Of a stretch of 64,000 bases of DNA, positions 37,143 to 45,759 are shown one piece after another (within the stretch, counting starts at the first letter, position 1; each line of letters starts with the position of its first letter). The notes beneath the pieces were generated by a model, which did not search any database, had not been told where the DNA came from, and was given only the letters and a program-made list of their open reading frames with translations. The DNA is from Natroniella sp046097105. Its GTDB lineage: Bacteria; Bacillota; Halanaerobiia; Halobacteroidales; Halobacteroidaceae. Location: the NCBI RefSeq assembly GCF_046097105.1, contig NZ_CP175562.1, positions 1,178,001 through 1,242,000 on the forward strand, in the 5' to 3' direction. The translations under genes and the position numbers were made by a program.

Positions 37143-38486
37143 TCAACCCCCTTGAATACCTTGGTATTCATATTCTTTTATTTTAGCAAACATCTTTTCT
37201 AATTTAGGCTCCATCTCTTTAAGGTTATTTTCTATTTTATTTCTAATCTCTCTTAAATTCTTTTTAAGTTTTTTCTTCTTTTTTTTAGTTTTTCCTAAAG
37301 CAATTAATAATCCAGCTATGGCAACAGGTCCTAATAAAGTCATTTTAAATAATAATAACGCACCTAACCCCTTAGCTGCTAAAGCTCCTCCACCTGCTAT
37401 TACTGCCCCTTCTAAAATAGCAGCTAAAGCATTAACATCTTCATCTTCACTCTCTTTTAAATGCTTTAACAATTCTTGATAACTTGGTATTATCTTTTTT
37501 TGCTTAATACTTCTAAAATAGCTTCTACTTATTTGGCTATAAACATCTATTATCTCTTTTAACTCCTTAAAAATAACTCTACCAACTATTTCCTTATCCA
37601 GCTTATCTATAAATTCTTCTATTTCATCATTAATTTTTTTTGCGACCTTCTTTTGAGATAAAAAACCAAATTCTTTTTCAATATATCTTTTCTGCTTGCC
37701 ATACCAATTATTAAGTTTTCTAATCAAGATTCGAGTACACCTTCTTGGAGTACGCATCACTATTGAATCCCAAAATCCTTCTACAATAGCTTGTTCAACT
37801 TCTTTTTTACCAAAGGGCTCTATTTTATTACCACCTAGTAGTTCTTTTTCTTCATTACAAACAGCTATCATTGAAACTTTTGCTTTTAAACTCTTATTCA
37901 AAACTGTCTTTAACTTCTCTATTTCTTCTTCAGTAGCTAAATCTGCTTTAGTGAAGATAATATTTACTTTATATTTAGCAGCAATAAATTTATTAATTAA
38001 ATTTATTTCAAAATCCTCAACTCGTGCTCCACCAGCACTTATACAATAAAAAACTGTATGAAACCAATCTTTCACATCTGAAAAAATATCTCTTTTCTTT
38101 AATTCTTTATCTAAAATCCGGCTCCAGTCATTAGCTTTACCAGCTTCAATCCCCCATGAATCAAATATCTTTGTTTCTAATCCATTAAGCTTAATTTCTA
38201 TTTTTTCAAAGCCTTTTCCAGTTACCGGCTTACCACTTCCCACTTCTCTCACATCTTCACCATACAAATAATTAATTAAAGAACTTTTGCCTACCCCTGT
38301 TTTACCTAAGACTACGATATTATATTTTGCATTTTCTACTTCTTGACCAGATAAAAAGTTTAAATTATAAATATTACCCTCTTTACAATGAGTACAAGTT
38401 ATCTTTACCCGACCAATATTATCTTTTTCAGTTTCAAATATTAGGTTCTCTCCGCATTCAATGCATGATAGTAAAAATTTTATCAT
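37143..38486 (-). CDS. TRAFAC GTPase B with N-terminal zinc ribbon
   Basis: 447 residues. Zinc ribbon CIECG ... CTHCKEG (C8, C11, C31, C34), then G1 GKTGVGKSS (61-69), GKPVTG, G3 FDSWG, G4 TKAD. The C-terminal part has a glycine/alanine-rich hydrophobic stretch (about 355-400, AVIAGGGALAAKGLGALLLF) that could enter the membrane, and a lysine-rich helical tail. Paralogue of the downstream GTPase. ATG follows GGAGGG. Middle gene of a three-GTPase unit; function unknown. Confidence 0.75.
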   Translation of the reverse strand: MIKFLLSCIECGENLIFETEKDNIGRVKITCTHCKEGNIYNLNFLSGQEVENAKYNIVVLGKTGVGKSSLINYLYGEDVREVGSGKPVTGKGFEKIEIKLNGLETKIFDSWGIEAGKANDWSRILDKELKKRDIFSDVKDWFHTVFYCISAGGARVEDFEINLINKFIAAKYKVNIIFTKADLATEEEIEKLKTVLNKSLKAKVSMIAVCNEEKELLGGNKIEPFGKKEVEQAIVEGFWDSIVMRTPRRCTRILIRKLNNWYGKQKRYIEKEFGFLSQKKVAKKINDEIEEFIDKLDKEIVGRVIFKELKEIIDVYSQISRSYFRSIKQKKIIPSYQELLKHLKESEDEDVNALAAILEGAVIAGGGALAAKGLGALLLFKMTLLGPVAIAGLLIALGKTKKKKKKLKKNLREIRNKIENNLKEMEPKLEKMFAKIKEYEYQGIQGG

Positions 38487-38504
38487 TGCTATCCCTCCGG
38501 ATAA

Positions 38505-39632
38505 TTAAGATATTTCATTCTTCTCTTCATAATATTCTCTAAATAGCTCTCCAAGCATAGGTTTAAAATTATTAACTATATCTTTTAATTCTTCTTCTTT
38601 TCCTTCAATAGCTGCTTTAGATATCCTATAACACATCTCTGATACAGCTAGTCCAATAGCAGTCGTTATTGCCGCTGCTACACCAGCTGATATAAGTCCA
38701 CCTATTACTGTACCTTTTACTGGGATAAACTTAGTTATCTGAGCTGCTAACCAGATTCCCGAACCTGAAATAATCTTTTTTATTCCAATACTACTCAAAA
38801 TCATTCTTGCATCCTTAATCATATATTCCATATCATAAATATTTAATATTCTAGCAAACATTCCAGTTTGATTTGTAATTAAAAGAGGTGCATCTGAAAA
38901 AGGAATAGGGGAACCACCAATCAACGTTGCTCCTGAAACATGCTGTTTAATCGCCTTTTTTGCTTCAGCTTTTTTCTCGTCTAAATTTCTTTTTTGAGCT
39001 TTAATAAATCCTAATTTTAATCCCTGCGGCAATCGCTTAATTGACCAAGAAGTTAATTTATTTAAATCTAAATAATCTAAACTAGGATCATTAAGGGTAG
39101 TTAATCTAAAACTAGAAATATTAGGCAGTTCGTTATAAAGTTCTGTTTCTAAACTTTCAATTTCTTCTAAGGATACTAAGTCACACTTTGTAAATAAAAC
39201 TCCAACTGGGATATTAGAACAATAAATCTTTTTAATTGTTTTTAAATCTAAATCAGTAATTCGATGACCTGCCGCATCAATACAATACCAGGCAAGGTGC
39301 ATTTGTCTATCAACAGACCGTTGGTTATCTATAACAAACTCAACTACTTCTTTAGAAAATTTCTCCTGCTTTTTGCTACCTATTTCATAACCTGCTGTGT
39401 CATATAATACTATTGAAACATCAGGCTTGCGATAAATATTAATTGCCTCAGTAACTGGCTCACCAACTCCTACTTCAGCCAGTTCTTCTCCAAATATTAA
39501 ATTAACTAGAGAACTTTTTCCTACTCCAGTAGCCCCCACTAATAAAACATTAGGCTTTTTAATTGATGCTTCAACCCTTTCATATTCTTTTTCTAATTCT
39601 TCTTCAAACTTCCTTGCTTTGCTTTCAGCCAT
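38505..39632 (-). CDS. TRAFAC GTPase A (Era-like) with hydrophobic C-terminal region
   Basis: 375 residues. An N-terminal charged helix (1-25), G1 GATGVGKSS (33-41), GEPVTEA, G3 YDTAGYE and G4 TKCD. The second half has a hydrophobic region about 300-335 (VIGGLISAGVAAAITTAIGLA), like DUF697-type tails. More divergent from the other two, with a normal DTAG motif. First gene of the unit, AGGAGG upstream. May bind membranes like dynamin relatives; not shown. Confidence 0.75.
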   Translation of the reverse strand: MAESKARKFEEELEKEYERVEASIKKPNVLLVGATGVGKSSLVNLIFGEELAEVGVGEPVTEAINIYRKPDVSIVLYDTAGYEIGSKKQEKFSKEVVEFVIDNQRSVDRQMHLAWYCIDAAGHRITDLDLKTIKKIYCSNIPVGVLFTKCDLVSLEEIESLETELYNELPNISSFRLTTLNDPSLDYLDLNKLTSWSIKRLPQGLKLGFIKAQKRNLDEKKAEAKKAIKQHVSGATLIGGSPIPFSDAPLLITNQTGMFARILNIYDMEYMIKDARMILSSIGIKKIISGSGIWLAAQITKFIPVKGTVIGGLISAGVAAAITTAIGLAVSEMCYRISKAAIEGKEEELKDIVNNFKPMLGELFREYYEEKNEIS

Positions 39633-39957
39633 AATTTCATCTGCCTCCTTTAAATTTTTGCTAAATTTTATTTATATTAAACCTAATATTTTGATTCCTT
39701 GTTACTCATTATATTCTATACTACATCTGTTACCCCTTCATATAGATTCATTAAATCACTCCTTATTTATGAATCATTGATTTTCTCAGCAACAGGTGGC
39801 TGAAACTCAAATTTAAAAATATTGTCACTATTTATAATCTCTTTAAGCTCTTGATAAATAGAATAATTACCAATCCCGCTGCTATCTGCCCAACCTTTAA
39901 GCAGACTTTTACTGCTGTCCCTGCCATATAAAAAATAATCAGTTTTTAACTAATAAT
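39633..39957. other. Intergenic region with a start-less open frame
   Basis: On the minus strand about 39945-39772 a frame of about 58 codons (LKTDYFLYGRDSSKSLLKGW ... EKINDS, stop) is open but has no start codon. Probably the end of a decayed gene between the WYL regulator and GTPase A. No family recognised. Confidence 0.35.
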
Positions 39958-40944
39958 TTAGCGATAATTATCTAACATCTTCGTAATGGTCTCTTCCATA
40001 TCTTTACGAAAATATTCTGGCTCTAATATTTCAATATACTGAGCTTGACTCAATAACCACATCTTAATGCCTCTACCATAAACCTCTGCTTCTATAAGAT
40101 AGGAATCTCCATCTTCTTTTATCACCTGAGCTGTTGGTAATCTATCCAGCACAGCCTCTAGCGATTGACCAAAAAATCGAAACTTGATCTTCATCAACTT
40201 TCCTGCCTGCATAAACTGAACTCTTTTCCGAAACTCACCTTCCTCAAAACGTTCAGCATAAGGAATATGAAACCTTTCTTCTTTAATATTATAATTTTCA
40301 ATCCGATCTAAACGATAGATAGTCGGAAAATCAAAATCATACTCACATATGTATGCTGCTAGATAAAAGTAAAATTCTGAAAAGATAATTCCTACTGGTT
40401 TAAGTAGATGCTGCTTACAATTAACTGAATTACTCTTTCTATAATCAATCTCAATCAATTTAGATTCTCTAATTGCTTTACTTATATCCCAAATGATTTG
40501 AAATAGACTCTTTTGGTGTCTAACAGGATTATAATGAAAGCGTTCATTTTTAATGATATCCTTAATATGTTGATACTCCTTGAGTACAGACTGTAAGACC
40601 AATTTATCCAATAAATTATCCATCTCTTCTTTAGAAAAAGCACGGCTTTCTAATAAAACCTTACCCAAAACTAGTATTTCTTCATTAGTCAACCACTTAC
40701 TCCCTTCCCGTTTTAAAAGATAGCCACCTTTATCTCTTCTATAAACTAATTTAGTTGCGTCTTCATAAGGATGCATCTCAGCAAAATAAGCTCTCAAATC
40801 ATTAATATCTCTTTGTATCGTCTTCTTACTAACAGCAAACCTTTTTGCTTCTTCCTTCTTTTTAATAACTTCTCCTTTATTTAATCGTTCAAATATATCT
40901 AATAAACGTAATCCTTTATTTAAAGAATCTAATTTAGTATTAAT
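39958..40944 (-). CDS. WYL-domain transcriptional regulator, probable ATT start
   Basis: The coding frame runs from 39958 up to a TAA stop at 40960-40962. Its only ATG/GTG/TTG candidate that is near the 5' end is TTG 40797, which would remove the whole DNA-binding domain. ATT at 40942-40944 lies exactly 7 nt after AGGAGGG and gives about 328 residues: winged helix (KGLRLLDIFERLNKG ... VSKKTIQRDINDLRAYF), the WYL domain (KLIEIDYR ... FYFYLAAYICEYDFDFPTIYRLDRI) and the C-terminal extension. WYL proteins often control defence or DNA-damage genes. It is upstream of the three-GTPase unit on the same strand. Confidence 0.8.
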   Translation of the reverse strand: MNTKLDSLNKGLRLLDIFERLNKGEVIKKKEEAKRFAVSKKTIQRDINDLRAYFAEMHPYEDATKLVYRRDKGGYLLKREGSKWLTNEEILVLGKVLLESRAFSKEEMDNLLDKLVLQSVLKEYQHIKDIIKNERFHYNPVRHQKSLFQIIWDISKAIRESKLIEIDYRKSNSVNCKQHLLKPVGIIFSEFYFYLAAYICEYDFDFPTIYRLDRIENYNIKEERFHIPYAERFEEGEFRKRVQFMQAGKLMKIKFRFFGQSLEAVLDRLPTAQVIKEDGDSYLIEAEVYGRGIKMWLLSQAQYIEILEPEYFRKDMEETITKMLDNYR

Positions 40945-41132
40945 CTTCTTTCCCTCCTCTTACAGATCTTATATTTTATTCTTACGCTATTAACTTAGTA
41001 AATAACTCTTTACAAGCATCAATAAAGCATATGAAGAATTAACTTTTTTAAATAGTTAAAAAATACTGGTAACAGTTGTTATAAGAATAAAATTCAAATT
41101 TATTATATCATCTTTTAGCAATGAGAAACAGC

Positions 41133-41151
41133 CAGATCTTTTTAAGATCTG
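41133..41151. terminator. Hairpin, probable terminator
   Basis: CAGATCTT / AAGATCTG perfect 8-bp stem with a T-rich loop. A close relative is at 51404-51423. Confidence 0.5.
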
Positions 41152-41180
41152 ACTGAAGATTGAATTTTATATTCTCCTAT

Positions 41181-41372
41181 TCAATTCACTTTAATAATTA
41201 TTAACTCTTCTCGAGCCCTCGTACAAACCATATACTCAAGACAGTCTACCTGCTTCAACTTATTCTTAACATACAATTCATCTACAAAAAATTCTATATC
41301 AAAAATCATCCCCTCTTTAGTAATTGATTGATAAGGATCTATTCCATCAAAATCTCTTTGAATATAACGTAT
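41181..41372 (-). pseudogene. C-terminal remnant of a UvrD-type helicase
   Basis: An open stretch of about 63 codons without a proper start ends RYIQRDFDGIDPYQSITKEG ... EYMVCTRAREELIIIKVN. CTRAREEL is SF1 helicase motif VI, normally near the end of UvrD/DNA-helicase proteins. Nothing upstream continues it. A gene fragment. Confidence 0.6.
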
Positions 41373-41387
41373 TTACCTATTCAAACA

Positions 41388-43313
41388 TTAAAGTAAATTA
41401 GTATAATACATTACCCACATTAATCCCCCAGTCATTAATGTCACAAAACTATAATGTAAGCGAGATCCCAAAGTCCAATACTTTTCTCGCCAAGAAATTA
41501 CTGCTAATACCACCATGGCAACAGTCAAAACTAACATAAAATAAGGCAAACTTGAGAGAAAATAAAATAATACTGGATTATAAATATTAAACATAATATT
41601 CGGAACCCCATAAGCAGGATTAATGTCAGTAAATATACTTATCATACCAACTAAGAAAATAAATGTTAATAATACAAATGCTACTACAATCAGTCTAGCT
41701 GCTTTTGCCCCACGAGAACTTTTGCTTTCTTTTTTTCTAAACCAGCGTATCAAAAAAGAAATAATCCATCCCAGCAAAGTACCTAGCATCAACAAAATTG
41801 CCAAAACAGTTAAGAGAGACAAAAACGAAATCGATCCATACCAGGGAGACTTACTATATGTTGTAGGGCCTCCTGGAGCCAACATAGTTTGCCCTTCGGA
41901 ATCACTGACAAAAGCCATTGTTTTGATTAATTGTGTACCATTATTATTACGATTTTTATAAACACCCTCTTCTACTTCCACAAACTGATATACCTCACCT
42001 AGAAAATCAGCTACCAAATAACCCTCTTCATTTATATTCACTTGTATACTCTGAAATAAATCTAAAAGTTTTTCAAAAGTAGAAAAATTAATACGATTAG
42101 GATAATAGTTTCCTACATAAGCCATTGCTCTTGCTTGTGCTTCTTCATCTAGGGGTTTCTCTTCAATATTTAATTTTTCCGGATAATAGCGATCCATAAA
42201 AGCTTGAAATAATTTTATTGCTTCCATGCCAGTCCCATCGCTATAGGAAACAAATAGACCTATATTATGTTCTGGAAGCAGATATAAGCCACTAAAAAAT
42301 AGTGAAGTACCTCCTCCATGGGTTATTATCCTCTCTCCATTAAGATTATCTTCTATAAAACCGAGAGCCATTCCCTGTACTTCAGAATGATGGGTAAATT
42401 GTTGTTGATGCATTTTTTTAACGCTTTCTTCCTGCAATATTCGCTGCTCTCCATAGCTTCCGTTTTGCAAATGAGCTATCATGAAACGGGCCATATCTTC
42501 AGCAGAAACGCTCATACTTCCAGCAGGAGAGCCAGAAATATATTCAAAACTACCCTCATAATATTCACCTTCTACAAGTTTATAAGCACGAGTCATATAC
42601 GGAGCAAGTTCATCAGGAAGCGGCTGCTTGAAGGTACTATAATTCATCTCTAAAGGTTTAAATATATGTTCATCTACATACTCTTCAAAAGCTTGCCTTG
42701 AAACCTGTTCTACTATGTAACCTGCCAGAGCTGTACCATAGTTAGAATAAGCCAATATTTCACCTGATGGGAAAACTCGAGCAGGCAAATATTGTTTTAA
42801 ATATTCCTCCAAAGATAGCATTTCTTCTTCAGAAAGTACAAACAATCCCTCGCCAACATCCTCAAATCCGGGAGTATGGGTCATCAAATGTTTCATAGTA
42901 ATTGGCTTAGCTTCAGTTGAGCCCTTTCCCAATATAGTATTAGGAATTTCAAAATCTAAATAATTATTAATATCCTCATTTAAATCCAATTTATTTTGTT
43001 CTACTAACTGCATAACTGCTGTCCAGGTAAATAATTTCGAAACTGAGCCAGGCCGAAATAGAGTACGCTTGGGATCTACTGCTTTTCTTTTTTCTAAGTC
43101 AGCATAACCATATCCTTTAGATACAAGTATCTCTCCGTCCTTAACCACCGACAGAGTAACACCAGAAATGTCATGCTCATCTAATTGACTAAAAATCACT
43201 CCATCCAGAAAAGTTTCCAACTCTTCTGCTTCTATAGAATTTGCTCTAACATAAAAACTAGCAGAAAATAATATTAATACCCCAACAAACATTACTATTA
43301 TTAATTTTTTCAT
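41388..43313 (-). CDS. Membrane-anchored serine hydrolase of the class C beta-lactamase/PBP family
   Basis: 641 residues. Signal sequence (1-24), then a beta-lactamase-fold domain (about 30-390) with the SxxK motif in GSVSKLF (S about 93), YSNYG (Y about 191) and HGGG (about 335). After a linker domain come four membrane segments at about 500-525, 545-565, 590-610 and 620-641. The C-terminal membrane part marks a subgroup of peptidase-like or esterase-like homologues, not resistance enzymes. Acts outside the membrane. A frame-broken relative of the same subgroup is at 46680-48164. Confidence 0.85.
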   Translation of the reverse strand: MKKLIIVMFVGVLILFSASFYVRANSIEAEELETFLDGVIFSQLDEHDISGVTLSVVKDGEILVSKGYGYADLEKRKAVDPKRTLFRPGSVSKLFTWTAVMQLVEQNKLDLNEDINNYLDFEIPNTILGKGSTEAKPITMKHLMTHTPGFEDVGEGLFVLSEEEMLSLEEYLKQYLPARVFPSGEILAYSNYGTALAGYIVEQVSRQAFEEYVDEHIFKPLEMNYSTFKQPLPDELAPYMTRAYKLVEGEYYEGSFEYISGSPAGSMSVSAEDMARFMIAHLQNGSYGEQRILQEESVKKMHQQQFTHHSEVQGMALGFIEDNLNGERIITHGGGTSLFFSGLYLLPEHNIGLFVSYSDGTGMEAIKLFQAFMDRYYPEKLNIEEKPLDEEAQARAMAYVGNYYPNRINFSTFEKLLDLFQSIQVNINEEGYLVADFLGEVYQFVEVEEGVYKNRNNNGTQLIKTMAFVSDSEGQTMLAPGGPTTYSKSPWYGSISFLSLLTVLAILLMLGTLLGWIISFLIRWFRKKESKSSRGAKAARLIVVAFVLLTFIFLVGMISIFTDINPAYGVPNIMFNIYNPVLFYFLSSLPYFMLVLTVAMVVLAVISWREKYWTLGSRLHYSFVTLMTGGLMWVMYYTNLL

Positions 43314-43522
43314 TTAAACCTCCTCCTATCTGAATACCATCATATCTTTTTTTATCTTATCACTTAACCCGTCAATCAAATCAATATTTTGTAAAACTGT
43401 TACTTTAGAACTTTCTTTCTTCTGTTTTGAAAATAAAATTTTCAACATATTAAGTTTCTTCTATTAAAAAAACTCAGAAGTTATCTTAAACCCCTTCATC
43501 TTTATCAGCTACCTTGTTAATT

Positions 43523-44167
43523 CTACGAAATCAGTAAAAGAGCAATAGTTCCAGCTGCCAAAACACCCCACAGAATGCGGTGTTGATCCCATACTCGCCT
43601 CCCATTGTAAGACTCGAAAGAAAAAAAAGGAAGAAGCACCTTATATATTAGCAACGAATATGCCAAAAAGAATGAAGTTCGGAGTAGGTCACTTATCACC
43701 GCTAGTGCGGTACTAGCAATTGCTAACGCTTCATAGGCAAAAAGAAACCAAGCAAGAATAAGCACCGAGAGTGCACCAAAAAACGATACAGTTGCAAGCT
43801 GTGATAACTTTTTGCGATAGCTCCACCGAACTAGCTTAGGATAATATGAGCCCGGAAACGGAAAAATTCCCCCAAACAAAACAGCAATAATTGCTGAGAA
43901 CGTGAGTCCGGTTTCCCAAATTCTATACTGAAGCTCACATCCAATCCAATTCGCAACTAACTTCATTGTCAGCGAACGTATTCCAAATACCAAGGCAACT
44001 GCAATCGGTAGCTGCCACATAAGTTCAGTTGATGATCCGACACGAAAACGTTGAAGCATTAGAATAACTGATATAATTAATACGTTGGCCCACCAGGCTA
44101 ATGCACCACCGCCTGGAACCTGCTGAGTATCTTTTAAACTTACAGACTCTTTTGGGCTCTGAGACAT
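43523..44167 (-). CDS. Polytopic membrane protein, possibly site-2-protease-related
   Basis: 214 residues with about six membrane segments. IFPFPGSYYPK and SFESYNGRRVWDQHRILW resemble motifs of archaeal/bacterial M50-like proteins, but there is no HExxH, so protease activity is unlikely. Its codons and base content are richer in G+C than the neighbours, as are those of the GNAT gene 15 nt upstream; the pair looks acquired together. Family assignment is tentative. Confidence 0.55.
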   Translation of the reverse strand: MSQSPKESVSLKDTQQVPGGGALAWWANVLIISVILMLQRFRVGSSTELMWQLPIAVALVFGIRSLTMKLVANWIGCELQYRIWETGLTFSAIIAVLFGGIFPFPGSYYPKLVRWSYRKKLSQLATVSFFGALSVLILAWFLFAYEALAIASTALAVISDLLRTSFFLAYSLLIYKVLLPFFSFESYNGRRVWDQHRILWGVLAAGTIALLLIS

Positions 44168-44182
44168 ACCCCCAGGTCTAGC

Positions 44183-44644
44183 CTACAGAAAATGGCCAAT
44201 ATCTATTGTATGAAATGTTTTTGGTCCTATTTTTAGTAAACTAAAACCATAGCGCCGTATCTGCTGCATAGCACTAAGCGGCATAAAGCCTTGATCAGCA
44301 AAACGATTACTCGAATTAGTATTATAGCCCTCAACTGTTGTAAACATCTCATCACAACCAAGTTCTTGTAATTTTTTAACCGAATGCTCAATTAATGCAC
44401 TAGCTACGCCACGATCACGTGCTTTCTGCTCGGTAAACAACCACTTTACAACACCACCAAGTCGATTTCGTTTAAAAGTGAAAGTTTCAAGCACCACAAC
44501 TCCTACAATCTCTTCTGAAAGTTCATACACATAGGTATCTTCAGTTGTTTTAACTAAGCTGCCATGTAAAAAACTAAAAGAACTCTTAGCAAGACTTTTT
44601 ATCTTAGCTTCTTCTTCCTCTCGCATTAGGCGAATTGCTTCCAT
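44183..44644 (-). CDS. GNAT-family N-acetyltransferase
   Basis: About 153 residues. Acetyl-CoA-binding motif A is seen as KARDRGVASALIEHSVKKL (R/Q-x-x-G-x-A), preceded by a hydrophobic strand and followed by FTTVEGYNTNSSNRFADQGF, a normal GNAT layout. Substrate unknown. It is followed at 15 nt by the membrane gene and shares its higher G+C. ATG 44653 lies too close to the GGAGGAG site, so I start at the second ATG, 44644. Confidence 0.8.
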   Translation of the reverse strand: MEAIRLMREEEEAKIKSLAKSSFSFLHGSLVKTTEDTYVYELSEEIVGVVVLETFTFKRNRLGGVVKWLFTEQKARDRGVASALIEHSVKKLQELGCDEMFTTVEGYNTNSSNRFADQGFMPLSAMQQIRRYGFSLLKIGPKTFHTIDIGHFL

Positions 44645-44687
44645 CAGTATCATCTCCTCCTTTTTATTTTACCTGTTTGCAAAACTT

Positions 44688-44804
44688 CTACTCCTTTAAT
44701 TTGTTTACTTCTTCCTTTAACTGCTCTATCTCTTTTTTGAGGAATTTACTTACGAGATAACCGCTAAAGCAAAAAATAAATGATAAGAATTCTACCGATT
44801 CCAT
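44688..44804 (-). CDS. Small membrane protein, 38 residues
   Basis: ATG 44804 preceded by AGAGG. It encodes MESVEFLSFIFCFSGYLVSK (one short membrane helix) and then a charged heptad-like tail (LKKEIEQLKEEVNKLKE). No family known at this length. The amphipathic tail and in-frame stop make it a plausible real small protein. 44805-45222 holds no other gene. Confidence 0.5.
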   Translation of the reverse strand: MESVEFLSFIFCFSGYLVSKFLKKEIEQLKEEVNKLKE

Positions 44805-45222
44805 TTTTCAACCTCTTATTCAGATTTTTAACCATTAATAATTACATCTTTTCTCTTTCTACATAAGATATTTTATCCCTTCAAAAATATCTTACCACTG
44901 TAATATTATACACAAACATAAATTTTTTTAACCTTAAAAAATAACTATCTCAATCCCTATTTACGAGTTTAAAGAAACAAAACTCCGCCATCTTTTTATC
45001 TTATCTAAGTTCCTTCTTAGTTCTATAATTCTCAATTCTCTATTCTATGTAGAGATAATAATCTGCCCTTGCCCTTCTAACTTTTTGGACAAATTTGAAC
45101 TATTTTTATGAAACATACAATTGCTAAAATCACCTTCTAAATACTAGGCTATAATTTTTTGTTTTTGACTATTAATTGACTTGAAAATAATACTAATATA
45201 GAACCAAAAGTCCTTAACCAAA

Positions 45223-45500
45223 TTCAATCAAGCTATTTAAGTAATATTATTAACAATGATAAAATATTATTAGGTAAGTACTTACTACAAGGGAGAGAAT
45301 CTTTTGGAAACAGAGTTCAATAAAAAAATCATAAATCTCAAAGCTTTAATTACAATCTTTGTCACTATTTCACTGGTTATTTACTCAGAGCAGGTATTCG
45401 AAGCAGCAGTTAATGGCTTACATACTTGGTGGGAGATCGTCTTTCCTGCCTTATTACCATTCTTTATCATCGCCGAAATTTTAATGGGATTAGGTATGGT
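45223..45500 (+). repeat. Duplicated ylbJ 5' region (copy 1)
   Basis: Matches 53323-53600 at a constant offset of 8100 with about 14 mismatches in 278 nt and no indels, by my line-by-line comparison. Covers the leader, ribosome site and first codons of ylbJ. Confidence 0.9.
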
Positions 45501-45537
45501 ACAATTATTCATGATTTCATCTCCTTTGATTTCATAG
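45304..45537 (+). pseudogene. Truncated ylbJ copy
   Basis: TTG start behind GGGAGAG. The first about 65 residues equal those of the full gene at 53404 except for a few changes (E-F-N-K-K, ALITIF). After MGLGM the frame enters IS-derived sequence and ends. The other about 350 residues, including both gate domains, are absent. Non-functional. Confidence 0.85.
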
Positions 45538-45553
45538 ATTTTTAACTGGGGGC
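45500..45553 (-). mobile_element. IS4-family 5' fragment
   Basis: On the minus strand AAATCAAAGGAGATGAAATC then ATGAATAATTGTAC match the transposase ribosome-site region of the IS at 28480-28525 with few changes; the encoded residues GDEIMNNC correspond to KENEIMNNC. Only the extreme 5' part of the element remains, at the joint between two gene fragments. Confidence 0.75.
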
Positions 45554-45710
45554 ACGTATCCACTTAGCTTTAGGTTTTGTTGCCGGAAGCATGGTCTTTA
45601 TTAGCTTAGATGAATTACTACCTTTAGCTTTTGATCCACACGAAGTAACTGTTGGTATTTTAGTTAGTATGTTTGCTATGTTTTTCACTTTAATTTTGTT
45701 TAAAATATAA
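45554..45710 (+). pseudogene. C-terminal fragment of a ZIP metal transporter
   Basis: About 51 codons, IHLALGFVAGSMVFISLDEL then LPLAFD and a final membrane helix, TAA at 45708. SLDELLP is a ZIP/ZupT-type motif in the last part of the protein. The first three quarters are missing, replaced by the IS fragment. Confidence 0.65.
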
Positions 45711-45749
45711 TTTTCGGGCCAACTCTTCTTTGAGGAGTTGGCCTGAAAA
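45711..45749. terminator. Terminator hairpin
   Basis: TTTTC-GGGCCAACTC / GAGTTGGCCTGAAAA long stem, one G-U pair. It probably ended the lost transporter gene and serves the converging nitroreductase gene. Confidence 0.8.
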
Positions 45750-45759
45750 TTAGCTACTA

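Noticed and set aside
37696..38049. Plus-strand frame opposite the zinc-ribbon GTPase, and the similar one at 36430-36846
   Set aside because: Both are shadows of paralogous GTPase genes, which explains their mutual similarity.
41623..41961. Plus-strand frame opposite the serine hydrolase membrane tail
   Set aside because: Shadow frame; the minus-strand gene has full motifs and a signal peptide.
41388..43313. Antibiotic-resistance beta-lactamase
   Set aside because: The four-helix C-terminal membrane part and YSN/HGG motifs fit the broader serine-hydrolase/PBP-like family; no resistance context.
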